Part shown: positions 22,101 through 31,331 of the stretch, in pieces
How positions within the stretch are numbered: the stretch's first letter is position 1
Layout: each line of letters opens with the position of its first letter
Source: CAXXFQ01 sp963674475
GTDB taxonomy: Bacteria > Planctomycetota > Planctomycetia > Pirellulales > Thermoguttaceae
Assembly: GCA_963674475.2 (NCBI GenBank)
Contig: CAXXFQ010000024.1
Span: 124,001 to 188,000 of the forward strand
Reading direction: 5' to 3'
DNA length: 64,000 nucleotides
Notes under the pieces: model-generated
What the model saw: the letters and a program-made list of their open reading frames with translations, nothing else
Databases searched by the model: none
Told to the model about the DNA's origin: nothing
Translations under genes and position numbers: made by a program

Positions 22101-23969
22101 GGGCTTGAGGGCGTGGGCCAGCCGGACTTTTAAAAGACGGGTGCCCGGCTCGATTCGCCAATCGTCGACCTTGCCCGTCGGCACGGAATCGACCGAGTCG
22201 ATGATCCACTCCGGAGCGAGGTCGGCTTGGATTTTAAAACGTTCACGGTCGTGCGAACGAAACACGCCGTTGTAGATCGACGCGAATCCCACGCCGCTAA
22301 TCTCAACCTGGTTGGCATAGTCGATTTGAATCGGCTCTTTCGGTTCCGACAGGATGACATCAAGGGTCGCGTCGGGAGTGAAATATTGCAGATCAATCAT
22401 TTCGCCATGTCGTGGTGACGGCAAGGCGGCCGTTTTCGTTTGGCGACAGCCGAGCTCACGGATTGGATTGAGACGCAAAGTGGAAGGAATCAATAACGTG
22501 GCCTTCGCCTGACGCCAGTACTTTTTTTCCGGGATCAACCGGGGAAGTTGCCAAGGTTTTTCGATGACCAATGGTGCAAGGGCCACGAGTCGAACGCGGT
22601 CGGGAGTCGGCTTCGGCATTTCGGGCAGCAGTAATTCGACCGTCATCTGCTGGTCGGTTGATTCGGGTAACTTCGACCAACGTAGGGCGGTTTCGCCATA
22701 CTCGGCCTTGAGTAATACCAACGGCGCATCCAAGGCGATCTTCAGACGCGAGGGAGGCGTTTGGTTTTCGTCCCACTGCAATTCACTGCGAACTTCGATC
22801 CCCTTGCGAGAAAAATCGTAAAGGACCGTTTGTCGTAAGCCGAGCGGTTCCTCCATTTCGTTTTCAGAAGTTTCGCCGCGAACGAAACGCAGGAGGAAAT
22901 CGTTATCGATTAAGAGGATCTCCCAGGTCTGGCGATCGGAGGACTGTTTTTCGGTCTTTTCAACCAACATTCCCGTTTCCAGTTTCGGATGCCAGGGCGA
23001 AGGGAGGTCTAACTTCAAAGTGGTCCGAGGCGAACGGGGAACGCGAAAACGATAGGTCAAGGTGGTTTCGGAACTGGATTCGGGGACGAGGTTCCATCGG
23101 AGTCGATAGGGGCCCGGACGCGAGACCAGCATCGTCATTTGCCCTCCGGCGTCGCGGCCGAGGAAAAAACTTTTTCCGCTATTGGGGTCTCGGTTTTCGG
23201 CTTCGAGGGTTTCTGAGTTGGGGCCGCTTTCCAGGGGCAACTTTTCCAAGGCCAGCTGAAATGGTTCCAGAACCAATCTTCGCAACGGAGGCCCCCTCTT
23301 CAAAACGGACGAGGTCGGTTCGTCAGTCGGTTTTTCGGAATCCTCGTTGGAAAGTTGGGGAAGGGAGAGGATTTTCGCGGCGTCGAGCAGCTTGGCCGTC
23401 TCGTCATCGGTTCCCCAAAAGCGGGAATCCAACGAAGAAAAAATCGAGATCGTTGACGCGGAGGTTTTCGACGAGGAAATCTCGGTTCGATTATTCGCCG
23501 CCGGAGAAACCGTTTTGGATGGATCGCTTGGAGGGAACGAGATTTCCAAATCGGCCTCGCCTCGCAAGAGGAATTGTTCGTCGAGTCGCGCCCGATATTC
23601 GGCACGGCTTATTTCCGGCTGCGGACGGAGGTGGTCCGTGTTGAAACGGTGAATTCGTTGAAAAAAGGTTCCGCTTTCCATCGGCAGATAGCGACCATCG
23701 CTTCGGGGCCACTTTTCCGGTTGATCGGCCGGAACGTAAACACGCATGAAGTCGAGCGAGCGGTTTGAGGAATCGATTTTTACTCTTGGGTTTCCTTGCG
23801 CGACGGCGTTTCCCTTTAAGGAGTTGGGGGACTGCGCAGACGCCAAACCGGCCGCCATTATTCCCATGGACAAAACGCAGACCAACGCGCAGAAGATCGC
23901 CCAGACCGACCGCGGATCGCGGCGTTTTGGAAAATCGGTATGGCTAGGATGCGGTGTTGGACGCTTCAT
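16125..23969 (-). CDS. Giant exported/membrane protein of two related modules, unknown function
   Basis: The function is not recognised. The product has about 2,614 residues. It begins with a signal-anchor segment (about residues 20-45), then a long beta-rich Arg/Glu-rich exported region. Several hydrophobic segments occur near residues 1,330-1,390, then a second signal-like segment near 1,420 (FLVALALLSG), a second large exported region, and about three membrane helices at the C-terminus. Just before the mid-protein helices, the segment SPITWRDLMQRLESVSGRVL with downstream LRLLVDEKIVLLTD resembles the small STN/secretin N domain. The ATG at 23969 is chosen because it leaves 19 bp after the preceding gene; the open frame continues upstream, overlapping that gene. 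The two form a probable operon. The halves open with similar motifs (RVYVPADQ and RVLIPIDQ), suggesting a fusion of two paralogues. Confidence 0.7.
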   Translation of the reverse strand: MKRPTPHPSHTDFPKRRDPRSVWAIFCALVCVLSMGIMAAGLASAQSPNSLKGNAVAQGNPRVKIDSSNRSLDFMRVYVPADQPEKWPRSDGRYLPMESGTFFQRIHRFNTDHLRPQPEISRAEYRARLDEQFLLRGEADLEISFPPSDPSKTVSPAANNRTEISSSKTSASTISIFSSLDSRFWGTDDETAKLLDAAKILSLPQLSNEDSEKPTDEPTSSVLKRGPPLRRLVLEPFQLALEKLPLESGPNSETLEAENRDPNSGKSFFLGRDAGGQMTMLVSRPGPYRLRWNLVPESSSETTLTYRFRVPRSPRTTLKLDLPSPWHPKLETGMLVEKTEKQSSDRQTWEILLIDNDFLLRFVRGETSENEMEEPLGLRQTVLYDFSRKGIEVRSELQWDENQTPPSRLKIALDAPLVLLKAEYGETALRWSKLPESTDQQMTVELLLPEMPKPTPDRVRLVALAPLVIEKPWQLPRLIPEKKYWRQAKATLLIPSTLRLNPIRELGCRQTKTAALPSPRHGEMIDLQYFTPDATLDVILSEPKEPIQIDYANQVEISGVGFASIYNGVFRSHDRERFKIQADLAPEWIIDSVDSVPTGKVDDWRIEPGTRLLKVRLAHALKPEGDPLRLSIHARRLQSPLGRKLTHVELLPLVWHEGHFGNRLLAVRPAEGYQLSIVGNLAAAKRQPQELDPETRQLLSTRIQNSTLIEERSSDALTFELRQQRPGYSGAIHVDMAIAGKTLLESYRFLCRPKSSPVDRILVHFSHNDPVPFRWTLHADEILPLTARKLSEKQRKTLGLATEGQTWEVTLTPSRELPFEIRANRTVAFEQPKPACLATLPEAHSQQADLTIRTLEGAEVQIENRRLEPVPPPPSSPDAPPTARAAFRFDPNRVATSSTTAVLLSPSDMAGASRLMAWQCRLQSCHLPEGGVRYRANYFLENRGAKRLHITSNESVKIRRILLDGIPVTSQENTRNGATESTHLPATPSGSNCLSEDKTNRADPSSSTETATNSTPGKAAPLIIDLPSMRRFPILTIEYTGSGNPLGVLLNVEPTFLKVDFPVACRYWTAWFPSDYELLREDANRQTVVLPARPWTKRLFGPLGRDTSQTRFNPFSVSSLSKAIPWFTGTSKTATPVEAILSDFSKVILPQQRTPGSPITWRDLMQRLESVSGRVLLLDQIALAERGARPESLVSLPRYSSVEVEAWLESLNLRLLVDEKIVLLTDVHRATLVHAQTKTIRGHTSKQLLTGPLQAQLHQVATGVPNTTYVRPSQWFGRSASVDFPWNRPAEDTLGPDDLRGWIAVETDQSEKSLGKITMVRRPFTQSLRWLALFGTFALGVGRKLGGARQILWISFLAAIGAIWLPAHASPFASGIFLGTLFAWGFQQLFQKRSEESPSKESESSLSQSNASVSTEPTPKTRLWIPFLVALALLSGRESLAQPNSTNHDSTSRRLETVPFSPGAATDRTLSSTLSLEKNNGKSASAEKDRPYRVLIPIDQNRNPISGKVFVPETFLRRLDTLFLAEGRQTVGWIIEEAIYRTRLSDTIGPEEPIVESVRAIYWIRVLEPIGSIRFPLSREEVRLANPTAQLDGKPFHPSWASDGTKILVPVSGQGRYRLELLLTPAPPKEDILTGAKNHTPDDFSMAIPRVARSRLEAELPDTFTEIDVPSAMGATKIESGVLQSDLGPTDRLSLRRRYHTAPGGLTESTEVEELLWLTITPGSVTLKVRLHFHLGATLRAPSYEIHLDPKLRLLQPPRGGTLKPIVGAPHVQQLLLNPSKDEPAPTTFEADFLLEQTPGVGRLELPEFRIEKVRLPRRRLAVTIDPTLKYEAESEDFFEPFDVTRFLEEWNETHSTEPTFALLFSRAHPNWSISTSPRPSKTAVDRSLLVGLHKNRAKIDFNANLTTTASPRFRYRLIVPESLVVDSISLVKDGLDRLSRMARTEPERLDLFLDGPVEGTMRLSLEGHLPLEMNQPLDLKTIRVENSRCESSEVVLRRSPDILVDLERTEGLKKVEPVILGPQTTDDWSRPVAAYEAKNEGDSSLRLTVRPNRPKVEADQLVSVFREKEAWRIQTDFKVTPLEGAVDEIRLRVPGHLVGPFRFHPPMKFIKEESTSDHEILVLRPARSLQSVFQFTMEGYLTEDRAGVPDIVPLGMTLRNRFVALPDRWHNLPLRWDIRGLKRLPAPLPEQVTALLKQPLSAQRSVYTVETSSFHAVCNLLQPLDGAPIIRFADLHLRWQSDLGCFGVAVYDIEPSGQSWIPLYIPARFDLIRLSLEGVTTVPVPQKISLHQKATATQTGRRYQVPLVSRTLPQRMVIVFSGEVGRSETDDSLRFDVPKPTEATFTNTFWHLHGPPSLVPEFEAMSRGTRTTNLEFHLKHASTITEILASLGQQGTASQNETKHAISIWAARLMDQCERLENELPRAPKSDSTDALRVEEARSSSERWKKWYASKATPAILNEISATWSEGPLSDPQRTYLISTEDPIGPLALPWKKNKASDHLTDSNGSNFFGYLSSRFPFTILPESMRHQLDLVFVFALLGVTLFMAGRWRGGWRPILQRPYLIGILLGGLWWLLLRPDWCGLVFAILCLIFHQIGRKKQKPSKSVIIPLE

Positions 23970-23988
23970 GGAGAAAAGGTCGATAGGG

Positions 23989-26900
23989 CTATTGGGAAAG
24001 ATCGGTTTTATGAGAATCGGACGAATTCGGTTCCTTTTTCGTGAGATTGGAGTCGCTTGGACGAGGGGACGTTTTCGTTGATTCGGCCATTGCTTGTGCG
24101 AGATTGGGCAACGGTTGCGTCTGGGTGGAGTCGTGATCGAGGATCGAGCTTCCGGCATCGAGGATCGAGATATTGCGACGACGGCGGGCCATTGTCCGTT
24201 CGAGAAGTCCGGCCACCAGGGTCAGCAACAAGCCGAGAGCCGAGGCTTGTAAAAGCAAAAGCGTCGGCTCCGGCCAAAGCAGGGAAACCCCGATCAGGCC
24301 GACCGTTCCGAGTAAAAGGGTGATTGGATGGCGGCAAACGGGAACGTAAATCAGCAGGAGTCCGAAAACCAAGGCGATGCCCGATCCGATGAGTACAATC
24401 CAGGCTCGACCGGCCGTTACCAGATCGACCTCGGAAACCTCGCCAAAACTTCCGAGCAGATAATAGTCGTCGGCGGCGAAGAGGTTGGACGAATCCGAAC
24501 CGATCCAAAGCTCAAGCGAGGGCGGCTCCAAGAGCGGTTCCCGCTTACAAAACAGTCCGCTGAAGCGCCAGGTGAATTCGCCGACCATTTTGTCCGGCGT
24601 GGCCAGAAGATGTTCGTTCGACGGAAGATTGAGCTGCCAGTAAACGCGGTGGGTCCAGGTCCCATCGTCGAGTCGGGGCAAGGTCATGCGAAAATGACCG
24701 TGGCCGGGATGGGTAAAAGGCCCGTGGTAACGGATTTCAAGAAGCCGTTCTTGTCCGACCAATTCATGGGGCAACGCCAGTTCGACTGTCCCGTCGGCTT
24801 GGAAGGTGATCTCTTGGGGACGCCCGTCAAGGAGACATTCCGTCGTCGAGCTGGTCGCGATTTTAGGTAAGAGCAGCTTGATTCGAGGGCGTGCCGTCAC
24901 GAAACGGAACATCGCCCGGTCCTGTCGAGAGCTTTCATTGAGCCAAGTTTGGATCAGCACGCGACGAACGACAATCGCCTCCGGTTCATTGCGAGATTCC
25001 ATGAAAAGCCCAAGCGTCGCAAGTCCGACACGTTGAGACGCGGCCCACGTGTGTTCGGCTTGACCGTTTGGACCGGATTTGGGTACTGCTTGATGCAAAC
25101 CGGCGGCAGTAATGCGTCGGTTTTCGTCCCCCCCCACGGTCCACGCGGTGGATTGCGAGCTGACTTGAACCCCCGGGGGCGCGACGACGCTGAGGCGATG
25201 ACCCGAGAGTTCTCCTTCATGGGGAAGCACCAAAGGGATTTCGCGAATCAGACTCGAGTCCGGGAGCAGTTCCTTTTCGGGAAGCCAGTAGTGGAACGAA
25301 ATTTCACACGATCCGATCCGTGGGGATTTCAATGGCAGGAACATCGAAACGGTCGAGGGGGCTTGGGTGTCCTGGTTCGTCGGGACCGGCTTTGACGCTT
25401 TTTGGGGGCCCGGGATCGGAAGTTGGTCGAGAATCGTCGTGGGTTCTTCCGGTGTCGATTCGGTGGTCGAATCGGGACCATCGTTTTCTGGGGTTTGGGC
25501 CGAGCGAGAAGCGTTCGGAGTCGCGAGCGAATCGGCCGCTTCCAACAGGATTACCGGTTGGGCGTCGAGTAAAACCGTGAGGTCTTTACGCTGGGCGATC
25601 GCCGCCGGAACGTCGAAGGTCAATCGATCGCACGGTTCGTAATCGATTTGATAGGTGAGTTTTTCTTCCACGCGACCCGTGTTCCCTTCAAACGTGACAC
25701 GACTGTCGATGGCGACGGCCATTTCGCGTTGACGGACGGCGAAATCGGCGGCGAAGATCGCATTGCCCAACTCGCCCCGATAGAAAAACGGAGCCTGTTG
25801 TCGTCTAACGGGAATCGGCATCGGCGGCGCGACCTGTTGGCGATTGAGCCCTTGGATCGCCAGTAGGTTCGGTTTAAGTTGAACGTTGTCGGCCGGTAAA
25901 ATGACGATGGCCGCCGGTAAAATCGCCAGCGCCGCCGGATCGGGCGACGCGATCTGCGGCTCGGGAAAACGCAGATGCAGCGACGGTGATTCTTCGGGAA
26001 CCGGGCGATGCGCTTTGAGTTTTAATTCGATCGGACCCGTCGACGGCTGGAGCAGCGGGATCGACAACACGCCCTGTTCGTTAACTTCGACCCCGTCGAT
26101 TGCGACGAGTCTTTCGGGACCGACGCTGTCGAAAACCCATCGCCCCAAATCGATATTGAGCACCAGGGCCTTTTTGCCACCGATTGAATATTTCAAGGTT
26201 CCTTCCAGGTCGATCCGTTTTGCGCCGACATGCACGAGATATTCCGGTTCGACGCTGATACGACTTTTTCTCGGCATGACCCGCGCGCGCAAAAGGCACG
26301 GTTGCGCGAAATAGGAAAAGCCGACGGTCGAATCGGTCATCTTGAGCGTTTCGGGGATCGCCTCGACCTGATGGATTCCCCGTTCGGGAAACCAGGAAAC
26401 AAAAAGGTCGGTCGCCACCTGAATCCCGAGATAACCGGACTGTCGAACCGCGTTGAGGATCGTGAAATTGCCCAGTTGAACCCATTGGGCCGTTCGGACC
26501 GCTTCAAGCGGTTGTCGCGTGGTCAGGTGGATCGTCACGGGACCAAGTGTTTTTTCGTGAAGACGCACCTCGACCATCGGTTCGTCGTTTTTTTCCTTTT
26601 GGTTCTTTTCCAAGGGGACCACTTGGTATTCGGCCGTTCCGCCCGAAACCAATTCGGAACCGGCCGGCAAGCGAATTTGAAACCGATCGAACGGTCGTCC
26701 GTGTCCGCGGATTTGCAGGGCCGCTTCGCTGTTGACCGAGTAGCCGTTGATTCGAACGAGAATCTCTCCCGTCGCTTCGATCAGGTTGGCCCGGGCGTCG
26801 CCCGTTCGGCTTGGCTTTTGCCATGAAATCCATCCGTTGCCGCGAAGTCCCACCGCGCGAAAACGACTGGTTCCCTTTTTGGACGAGTCCATTTTTTTCA

Positions 26901-27624
26901 ATAACACGCCATCCGACGCTTTCGTGAGGGCCTCGGCGATCGGGACCTCCATAATCCACTCGGAATGCGTGGCCCGGGGAAGTCGAAAGTTCAGCCGGGT
27001 TTCTTCACCGACCGACAGCAAAGGGATCACTAACGGAAGTGACAACCGATGTTTTTTGCCGACCTTCGAATAAATCCAGCAGACGTATTCGTTGTGCCGA
27101 CTGTCGAATTCCAAAAAGGCGTTCCCCTCCCCTTCATATTGCAGGACTCCTTGCATGGCGGAGCGGCTCAGTCCCAAGGGAACGCAGAGGGGACCCTCTT
27201 GGAGGGTGGTCATTTCTAAATTGAGATCGATTTCCGCTCGATCCTCTCTGGCACGTCCGTTTGCCGAGAGGCGGTCGATGACGTAACCCGGCGGGATCAA
27301 TTGGGCTTGGCCCTGCTCGATTTGCTCGAAGAAAGACATGAACTCTTCATAGGCGAAACCGAACATCGGCACGAGCTGGCCTTGTTGATCGGGGAGGTAG
27401 TACAGCGACGGCTTGATCTCATTCAGCTTGGCCATTTCTTCCGATGGAGAAGTGGCTGATAGGGGTTCTTGAAGGGAAGGAACGGGCGAGGTGATAGCCG
27501 AAGACGCGGTTCTCGGCGGAGGCAAGGGAGCGATCGGGTGCGTAACTTCAGCGCCGACTGCCAGACTGCAGCACCAAAACAGCATCCCTATCAACTCTAG
27601 TCGAAGCCTCATTGTTTGCCGCAC
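23989..27624 (-). CDS. Large exported membrane-anchored protein, unknown function
   Basis: The function is not recognised. The 1,211-residue product has a signal peptide (LIGMLFWCCSLAVGA near residues 10-25), a beta-rich exported body of about 1,000 residues, and two to three membrane helices near residues 1,080-1,160 (VLIGSGIALVFGLLLIYVPV). A charged cytoplasmic tail follows. Its opening LYYLPDQQGQLVP resembles the start of both modules of the downstream gene, and the overall architecture is the same. The start is ambiguous: the GTG at 27624 has AGGAG close before it, while the ATG at 27612 lies 12 bases inside. It is the first gene of a probable two-gene - strand operon. Together the two products present about 3,800 residues of outside-facing protein. 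Confidence 0.7.
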   Translation of the reverse strand: MRQTMRLRLELIGMLFWCCSLAVGAEVTHPIAPLPPPRTASSAITSPVPSLQEPLSATSPSEEMAKLNEIKPSLYYLPDQQGQLVPMFGFAYEEFMSFFEQIEQGQAQLIPPGYVIDRLSANGRAREDRAEIDLNLEMTTLQEGPLCVPLGLSRSAMQGVLQYEGEGNAFLEFDSRHNEYVCWIYSKVGKKHRLSLPLVIPLLSVGEETRLNFRLPRATHSEWIMEVPIAEALTKASDGVLLKKMDSSKKGTSRFRAVGLRGNGWISWQKPSRTGDARANLIEATGEILVRINGYSVNSEAALQIRGHGRPFDRFQIRLPAGSELVSGGTAEYQVVPLEKNQKEKNDEPMVEVRLHEKTLGPVTIHLTTRQPLEAVRTAQWVQLGNFTILNAVRQSGYLGIQVATDLFVSWFPERGIHQVEAIPETLKMTDSTVGFSYFAQPCLLRARVMPRKSRISVEPEYLVHVGAKRIDLEGTLKYSIGGKKALVLNIDLGRWVFDSVGPERLVAIDGVEVNEQGVLSIPLLQPSTGPIELKLKAHRPVPEESPSLHLRFPEPQIASPDPAALAILPAAIVILPADNVQLKPNLLAIQGLNRQQVAPPMPIPVRRQQAPFFYRGELGNAIFAADFAVRQREMAVAIDSRVTFEGNTGRVEEKLTYQIDYEPCDRLTFDVPAAIAQRKDLTVLLDAQPVILLEAADSLATPNASRSAQTPENDGPDSTTESTPEEPTTILDQLPIPGPQKASKPVPTNQDTQAPSTVSMFLPLKSPRIGSCEISFHYWLPEKELLPDSSLIREIPLVLPHEGELSGHRLSVVAPPGVQVSSQSTAWTVGGDENRRITAAGLHQAVPKSGPNGQAEHTWAASQRVGLATLGLFMESRNEPEAIVVRRVLIQTWLNESSRQDRAMFRFVTARPRIKLLLPKIATSSTTECLLDGRPQEITFQADGTVELALPHELVGQERLLEIRYHGPFTHPGHGHFRMTLPRLDDGTWTHRVYWQLNLPSNEHLLATPDKMVGEFTWRFSGLFCKREPLLEPPSLELWIGSDSSNLFAADDYYLLGSFGEVSEVDLVTAGRAWIVLIGSGIALVFGLLLIYVPVCRHPITLLLGTVGLIGVSLLWPEPTLLLLQASALGLLLTLVAGLLERTMARRRRNISILDAGSSILDHDSTQTQPLPNLAQAMAESTKTSPRPSDSNLTKKEPNSSDSHKTDLSQ

Positions 27625-28139
27625 GTTCTCCTTTCCCCATTTTCACCGTTGGTGGGGGGTGGCGAATGGGGGTTCCGTTTGCCTCTTGGTTTTCCTTCGG
27701 AGTGACAGACTCACCCCATAAGGAACACGCACCTCAAGCCTTCCCTTTCCAAAAGAAGGCGAGTCATGAGGACTTATTCAATTGTGAAGATAAGATTTTA
27801 TGGCGATTTTCACTTCAACGTCACGGGTTCCTTGCAACCGAGAGGGAACGGGAAAAACCGAACCCCAACACCGCCGCTTGGACTTAGTCGGCATGGGATT
27901 TCTCCCGGTTGGCCTTCTGTGACGCTATCCTTTTCATGAAAACCGCTTGAAGAAAAGACAAAGCTAGGGGTAGACCGTGACCCTTTCAGGATACAGCCTA
28001 AATACTAGTCTACTTAGGGATTGGGTAAACACAAGGATTTCTCACGTCACTCTTGGGCGTTGTTTCGTGATTCGCCTGTTGTGTACCGTTATATAGGGGG
28101 GGTATTTCGGTCGGAATTGCCCTTTTCGGCTCGCGAGGA
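27625..28139. other. Upstream region of the giant-protein operon
   Basis: This 515-bp stretch lies between the Hsp70 gene end and the start of the exported-protein operon (both - strand). It must hold the operon's promoter. No gene is supported, and no hexamers were clear enough to call. Confidence 0.45.
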
Positions 28140-30971
28140 TCACAAAATACGCAGGCCCTTCGGTAGCGATTCCCCGAAGACGAGTCCCTGTTCTTCCTCG
28201 TCAAGCGTGCCGACCTCTTCGATCAGGCGGCGATAGTGGTCCGGCGCTTCGAGGTCGCCGAGCCATTGGACGATCCGTCGTCGTCGCTTTTCCGGGAGGT
28301 CTCGGTACCGGTCGTCGGTTCGTCGGGCGATTTGCATGGCGGCAAAGGCGACCATCGCCGATTCGTCCCGGATTCCGATCAGTCGATCCAGCCACGCTTC
28401 GGCCGTCTCGGTGGGCACCACCGTGTTGAGCGGGCCGTACATCGGATGCCGGGTTCCCAGTCGGCCGATGGTCCAGAGCAAGGCGGAGCGGACCGGTTCC
28501 ATTTTTCGTTTCGGGTAGAGATCCAAGAAGATATCGCCCAGTTCGATTTTGGCCGTCGCCGAGAGCAGTTCGAACGAACCCAAGGCTCGACAGAGTTCGG
28601 CCGTTTCGTGCGAACTGGCGCCGAATTCCCCGCCGCGTCCTTTACCGGTGGTCATCTGCTTGTGTAGACCGCGCAAGGGGCCCAGTACCCCTTCGGACAG
28701 CGATTGTTGTTGTCCGGCGGTCAGTCCGGCGGCGATCCGGCGCCAGAAGATCCACCACTCGGTCCGACAGTTGACGGTCGGATGCGCCAGGCCGCTTTGC
28801 AAGAGACGCCAGCTTTCGACAACACGCCAGTCGTCGGCCGCCAGTCCGTACCCGGGACGCAGCGCGAAACCCAATAGGTTTAACCAACGGGCTTCGTGCA
28901 ACGCGCTTCGTTTGCGCCCTTTTTGGAGTTCGATCAGTTCGGCCCAGATCCGGCGTAAAAACGAAGTCGGCCATTCACGGCGGCTGATCGCGGTTGTCCG
29001 GCTGAGTGCTTTCATCAACCGGCTGGGTTTTTCGCGTCCCTCGCGGCCGAAGGTGGCGTGCAATCTTGACCGACACTCCTCCCAGATCGTTTCGTCAAGA
29101 AAACCTTCGGACTCGGCCGCGCTTTGGTGCGCTTCCATATCGGTCTGGGTGGTCGAGCGGACGTCAAATTCCAGTCGCCAGCGCCCGGAGCCGTCGACGG
29201 CGACGCACCAGAGTTCAAGCGTCCCGATTTCGGCCAGCCGCGTTTCCAACCTAACCGTGACACGCCCGGGGTCGGTCTTTTTTCGTTTTCGCAAAACGGT
29301 TCGAATCGGCGGCAACGGGGTCATCTGTTCCCGGTCGATCGGGATCAGTTCGCTGGGGTGGTCGGTCAGTCGGGTGCTTGAAACGAACAGTGGGAACTCG
29401 ACCGGATTGTCGACCAGAACTTCGAACGTCCGATCTTCCAAGAGGATATCGCTGCCCGGTTCGGCTTCGGCCGGGACGAGGCAGATCGCCTGCTGCGCTT
29501 CTTTGGCGGTCGGTTCGGCCGATTCGATACCCACATAGTAGGTTCGCGCCAATCCGGCCGCGATGCGAACCCCTTCCCCGCGTCGGACCATGCCGTAGTA
29601 CGATGCGCCGCGCGCGACGGCCAAGTCGAGTCGGTCCGGGTCGAGCACGGTCGGCCGGTAATCGCCGTCGGAGTTGAACCAGTCGGTGATCGTTTCGACC
29701 AGCCGGTCGCGGATCGCGTCCGATTCGAATAGCCCGCCGTTAAACAGGATAATGTCCGGTCGCGCCGGGTCGTGCTGGTGCTCGGGTTCTTCGGGGTCGA
29801 GCGCCACGTGACGGTGGGTGGTTAAAAAGTCGGCCAGGTAACGCGTTACCGCCGCATCGGGCGCGTACGGAAGGCCGAACTCCTGGAACCCCGATTGGCG
29901 TTCGTTCGGCCGGTCGTCGAGGGCCGTTTTCGGAAAAAAGCCGTCCAAAAGCCATTCGTGCACCTCGTCTCGCGTGACGTCGACTTGAGTCCCGCCGCCG
30001 ATCAGTTTCGAGCCAGCGCTGGGCAGGTTGACCGAAAACGATTCCGGCGCATCGTTGGCCAGCAGTGTTTCCTTGACACGGCGGCACTGACGCAACAGGG
30101 TTCCCCATCGACGCGATTCGAGTTTTTTCCCTTTGGCGATTCGACTTTCGAGATGATGGGCCAAGGCCAAATCGAGGTTGTCGCCGCCGAGGATCAGGTG
30201 TTGGCCAACGGCGACGCGATGGAACTGGACTTCGCCCGCCTTGCCGCGTCGGACGCGGATCAACGTGAAATCGCTCGTCCCGCCTCCGCAGTCGCAGACC
30301 AGGATCTTTTGGCCCGGTTCGACCAGCTTGTCCCATTGGTCCGAATGGCGATAGATCCAGGCGTAGAACGCGGCCTGCGGTTCTTCGATCAAAAGGATAC
30401 GAGGCAGACCGGCGCGGGCGGCCGCTTTGACCGTCAGTTCGCGGGCCACCTCGTCGAACGAGGCCGGAAGGGTCAAGACGATATCTTGCTGGGCCAACGG
30501 TGCTTCGGGCCGAGCGGCGTCCCAGGCTCGGTGGATATGTTCGAGGTAACGTCCGGCCACGTCGACCGGCGAGAAACGTTCGACCTCGGCCGCCGCGTGC
30601 CAGGGCAACAGTTCGGCCGTTCGGTCGACCCCGGCGTGGGAAAGCCAACTTTTGGTCGAGCTGATCAGACGTCCGGGAACCAGCGCCCCCTGCTCTCGGG
30701 CGAAACGGCCTACCGCGTAATCGGGGTTGGTTTCACTCCACGGAAGCCGCAGCGCGTCGTCGGCCAGCTCGCCGGGAACCGTTTGGTAATGGAACGACGG
30801 CAACGTCTCGAGCGACTCGATCTGGCCCGGCGCGACCATTTGGGGGACCGGCAACGTTCGGATTTGCCAAGCGGTTTCTAAACTGTCGACATAGGTGACC
30901 GCCGAGTTGGTCGTTCCTAAGTCGATACCGACCACGAACCGGGTCGCTGAATTTTCTGTCTGATTGCTCAC
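28140..30971 (-). CDS. Hsp70-family chaperone-like protein with long C-terminal domain
   Basis: The N-terminal part is an Hsp70/actin-fold ATPase: phosphate-1 loop VVGIDLGTTNSAVTYV near residue 12, phosphate-2 loop CDCGGGTSDFTL near 225, and an adenosine motif (DIILFNGGLFES) near 405. The product has 943 residues, about 300 more than DnaK. The last 350 residues lack the DnaK lid and are helical and Arg/Trp-rich. From memory this matches Hsp70 proteins carrying DUF3731; that label is tentative. No DnaJ or GrpE gene is nearby, so it is probably not the housekeeping DnaK. The start codon is GTG at 30971. The gene is divergent from the DsbD gene. Confidence 0.85.
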   Translation of the reverse strand: MSNQTENSATRFVVGIDLGTTNSAVTYVDSLETAWQIRTLPVPQMVAPGQIESLETLPSFHYQTVPGELADDALRLPWSETNPDYAVGRFAREQGALVPGRLISSTKSWLSHAGVDRTAELLPWHAAAEVERFSPVDVAGRYLEHIHRAWDAARPEAPLAQQDIVLTLPASFDEVARELTVKAAARAGLPRILLIEEPQAAFYAWIYRHSDQWDKLVEPGQKILVCDCGGGTSDFTLIRVRRGKAGEVQFHRVAVGQHLILGGDNLDLALAHHLESRIAKGKKLESRRWGTLLRQCRRVKETLLANDAPESFSVNLPSAGSKLIGGGTQVDVTRDEVHEWLLDGFFPKTALDDRPNERQSGFQEFGLPYAPDAAVTRYLADFLTTHRHVALDPEEPEHQHDPARPDIILFNGGLFESDAIRDRLVETITDWFNSDGDYRPTVLDPDRLDLAVARGASYYGMVRRGEGVRIAAGLARTYYVGIESAEPTAKEAQQAICLVPAEAEPGSDILLEDRTFEVLVDNPVEFPLFVSSTRLTDHPSELIPIDREQMTPLPPIRTVLRKRKKTDPGRVTVRLETRLAEIGTLELWCVAVDGSGRWRLEFDVRSTTQTDMEAHQSAAESEGFLDETIWEECRSRLHATFGREGREKPSRLMKALSRTTAISRREWPTSFLRRIWAELIELQKGRKRSALHEARWLNLLGFALRPGYGLAADDWRVVESWRLLQSGLAHPTVNCRTEWWIFWRRIAAGLTAGQQQSLSEGVLGPLRGLHKQMTTGKGRGGEFGASSHETAELCRALGSFELLSATAKIELGDIFLDLYPKRKMEPVRSALLWTIGRLGTRHPMYGPLNTVVPTETAEAWLDRLIGIRDESAMVAFAAMQIARRTDDRYRDLPEKRRRRIVQWLGDLEAPDHYRRLIEEVGTLDEEEQGLVFGESLPKGLRIL

Positions 30972-31331
30972 GATAGGGGGCGATTAGGATACAATGGAAT
31001 CAATTAAATTTGTGCAAAACCCGCGCCAGATTTACCGATCGGCTGCCCAATCGGGGGGGATTTGGCTCCGGGAGAAGAAAAGAGCCGATGGAAGTACGTT
31101 AGAATACCCGATCTAAGTCTAAAAGACCAGGTGATTTCGATCTCCCCCTCCCCCCCCACGTTTCGCGGTGAGTCCGCTTTGCCGTGAGTAGGCAATCGTG
31201 GCGAGAAAAAAAGGCTTTGGCGGTTCACAGACCGGTATGGAGTCTTCCAAGAGAGGCGTTTATACTGCTTCAGAGTAGTCGCGATTATGGTTTTCTTTCC
31301 AAAAGCACTCCTTTTTTTGATGACAAGATAA
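30972..31331. other. Divergent promoter region between hsp70-like and dsbD-like genes
   Basis: These 360 bp must carry promoters in both directions. No gene is supported. No heat-shock inverted repeat of the CIRCE type was seen. Confidence 0.45.
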
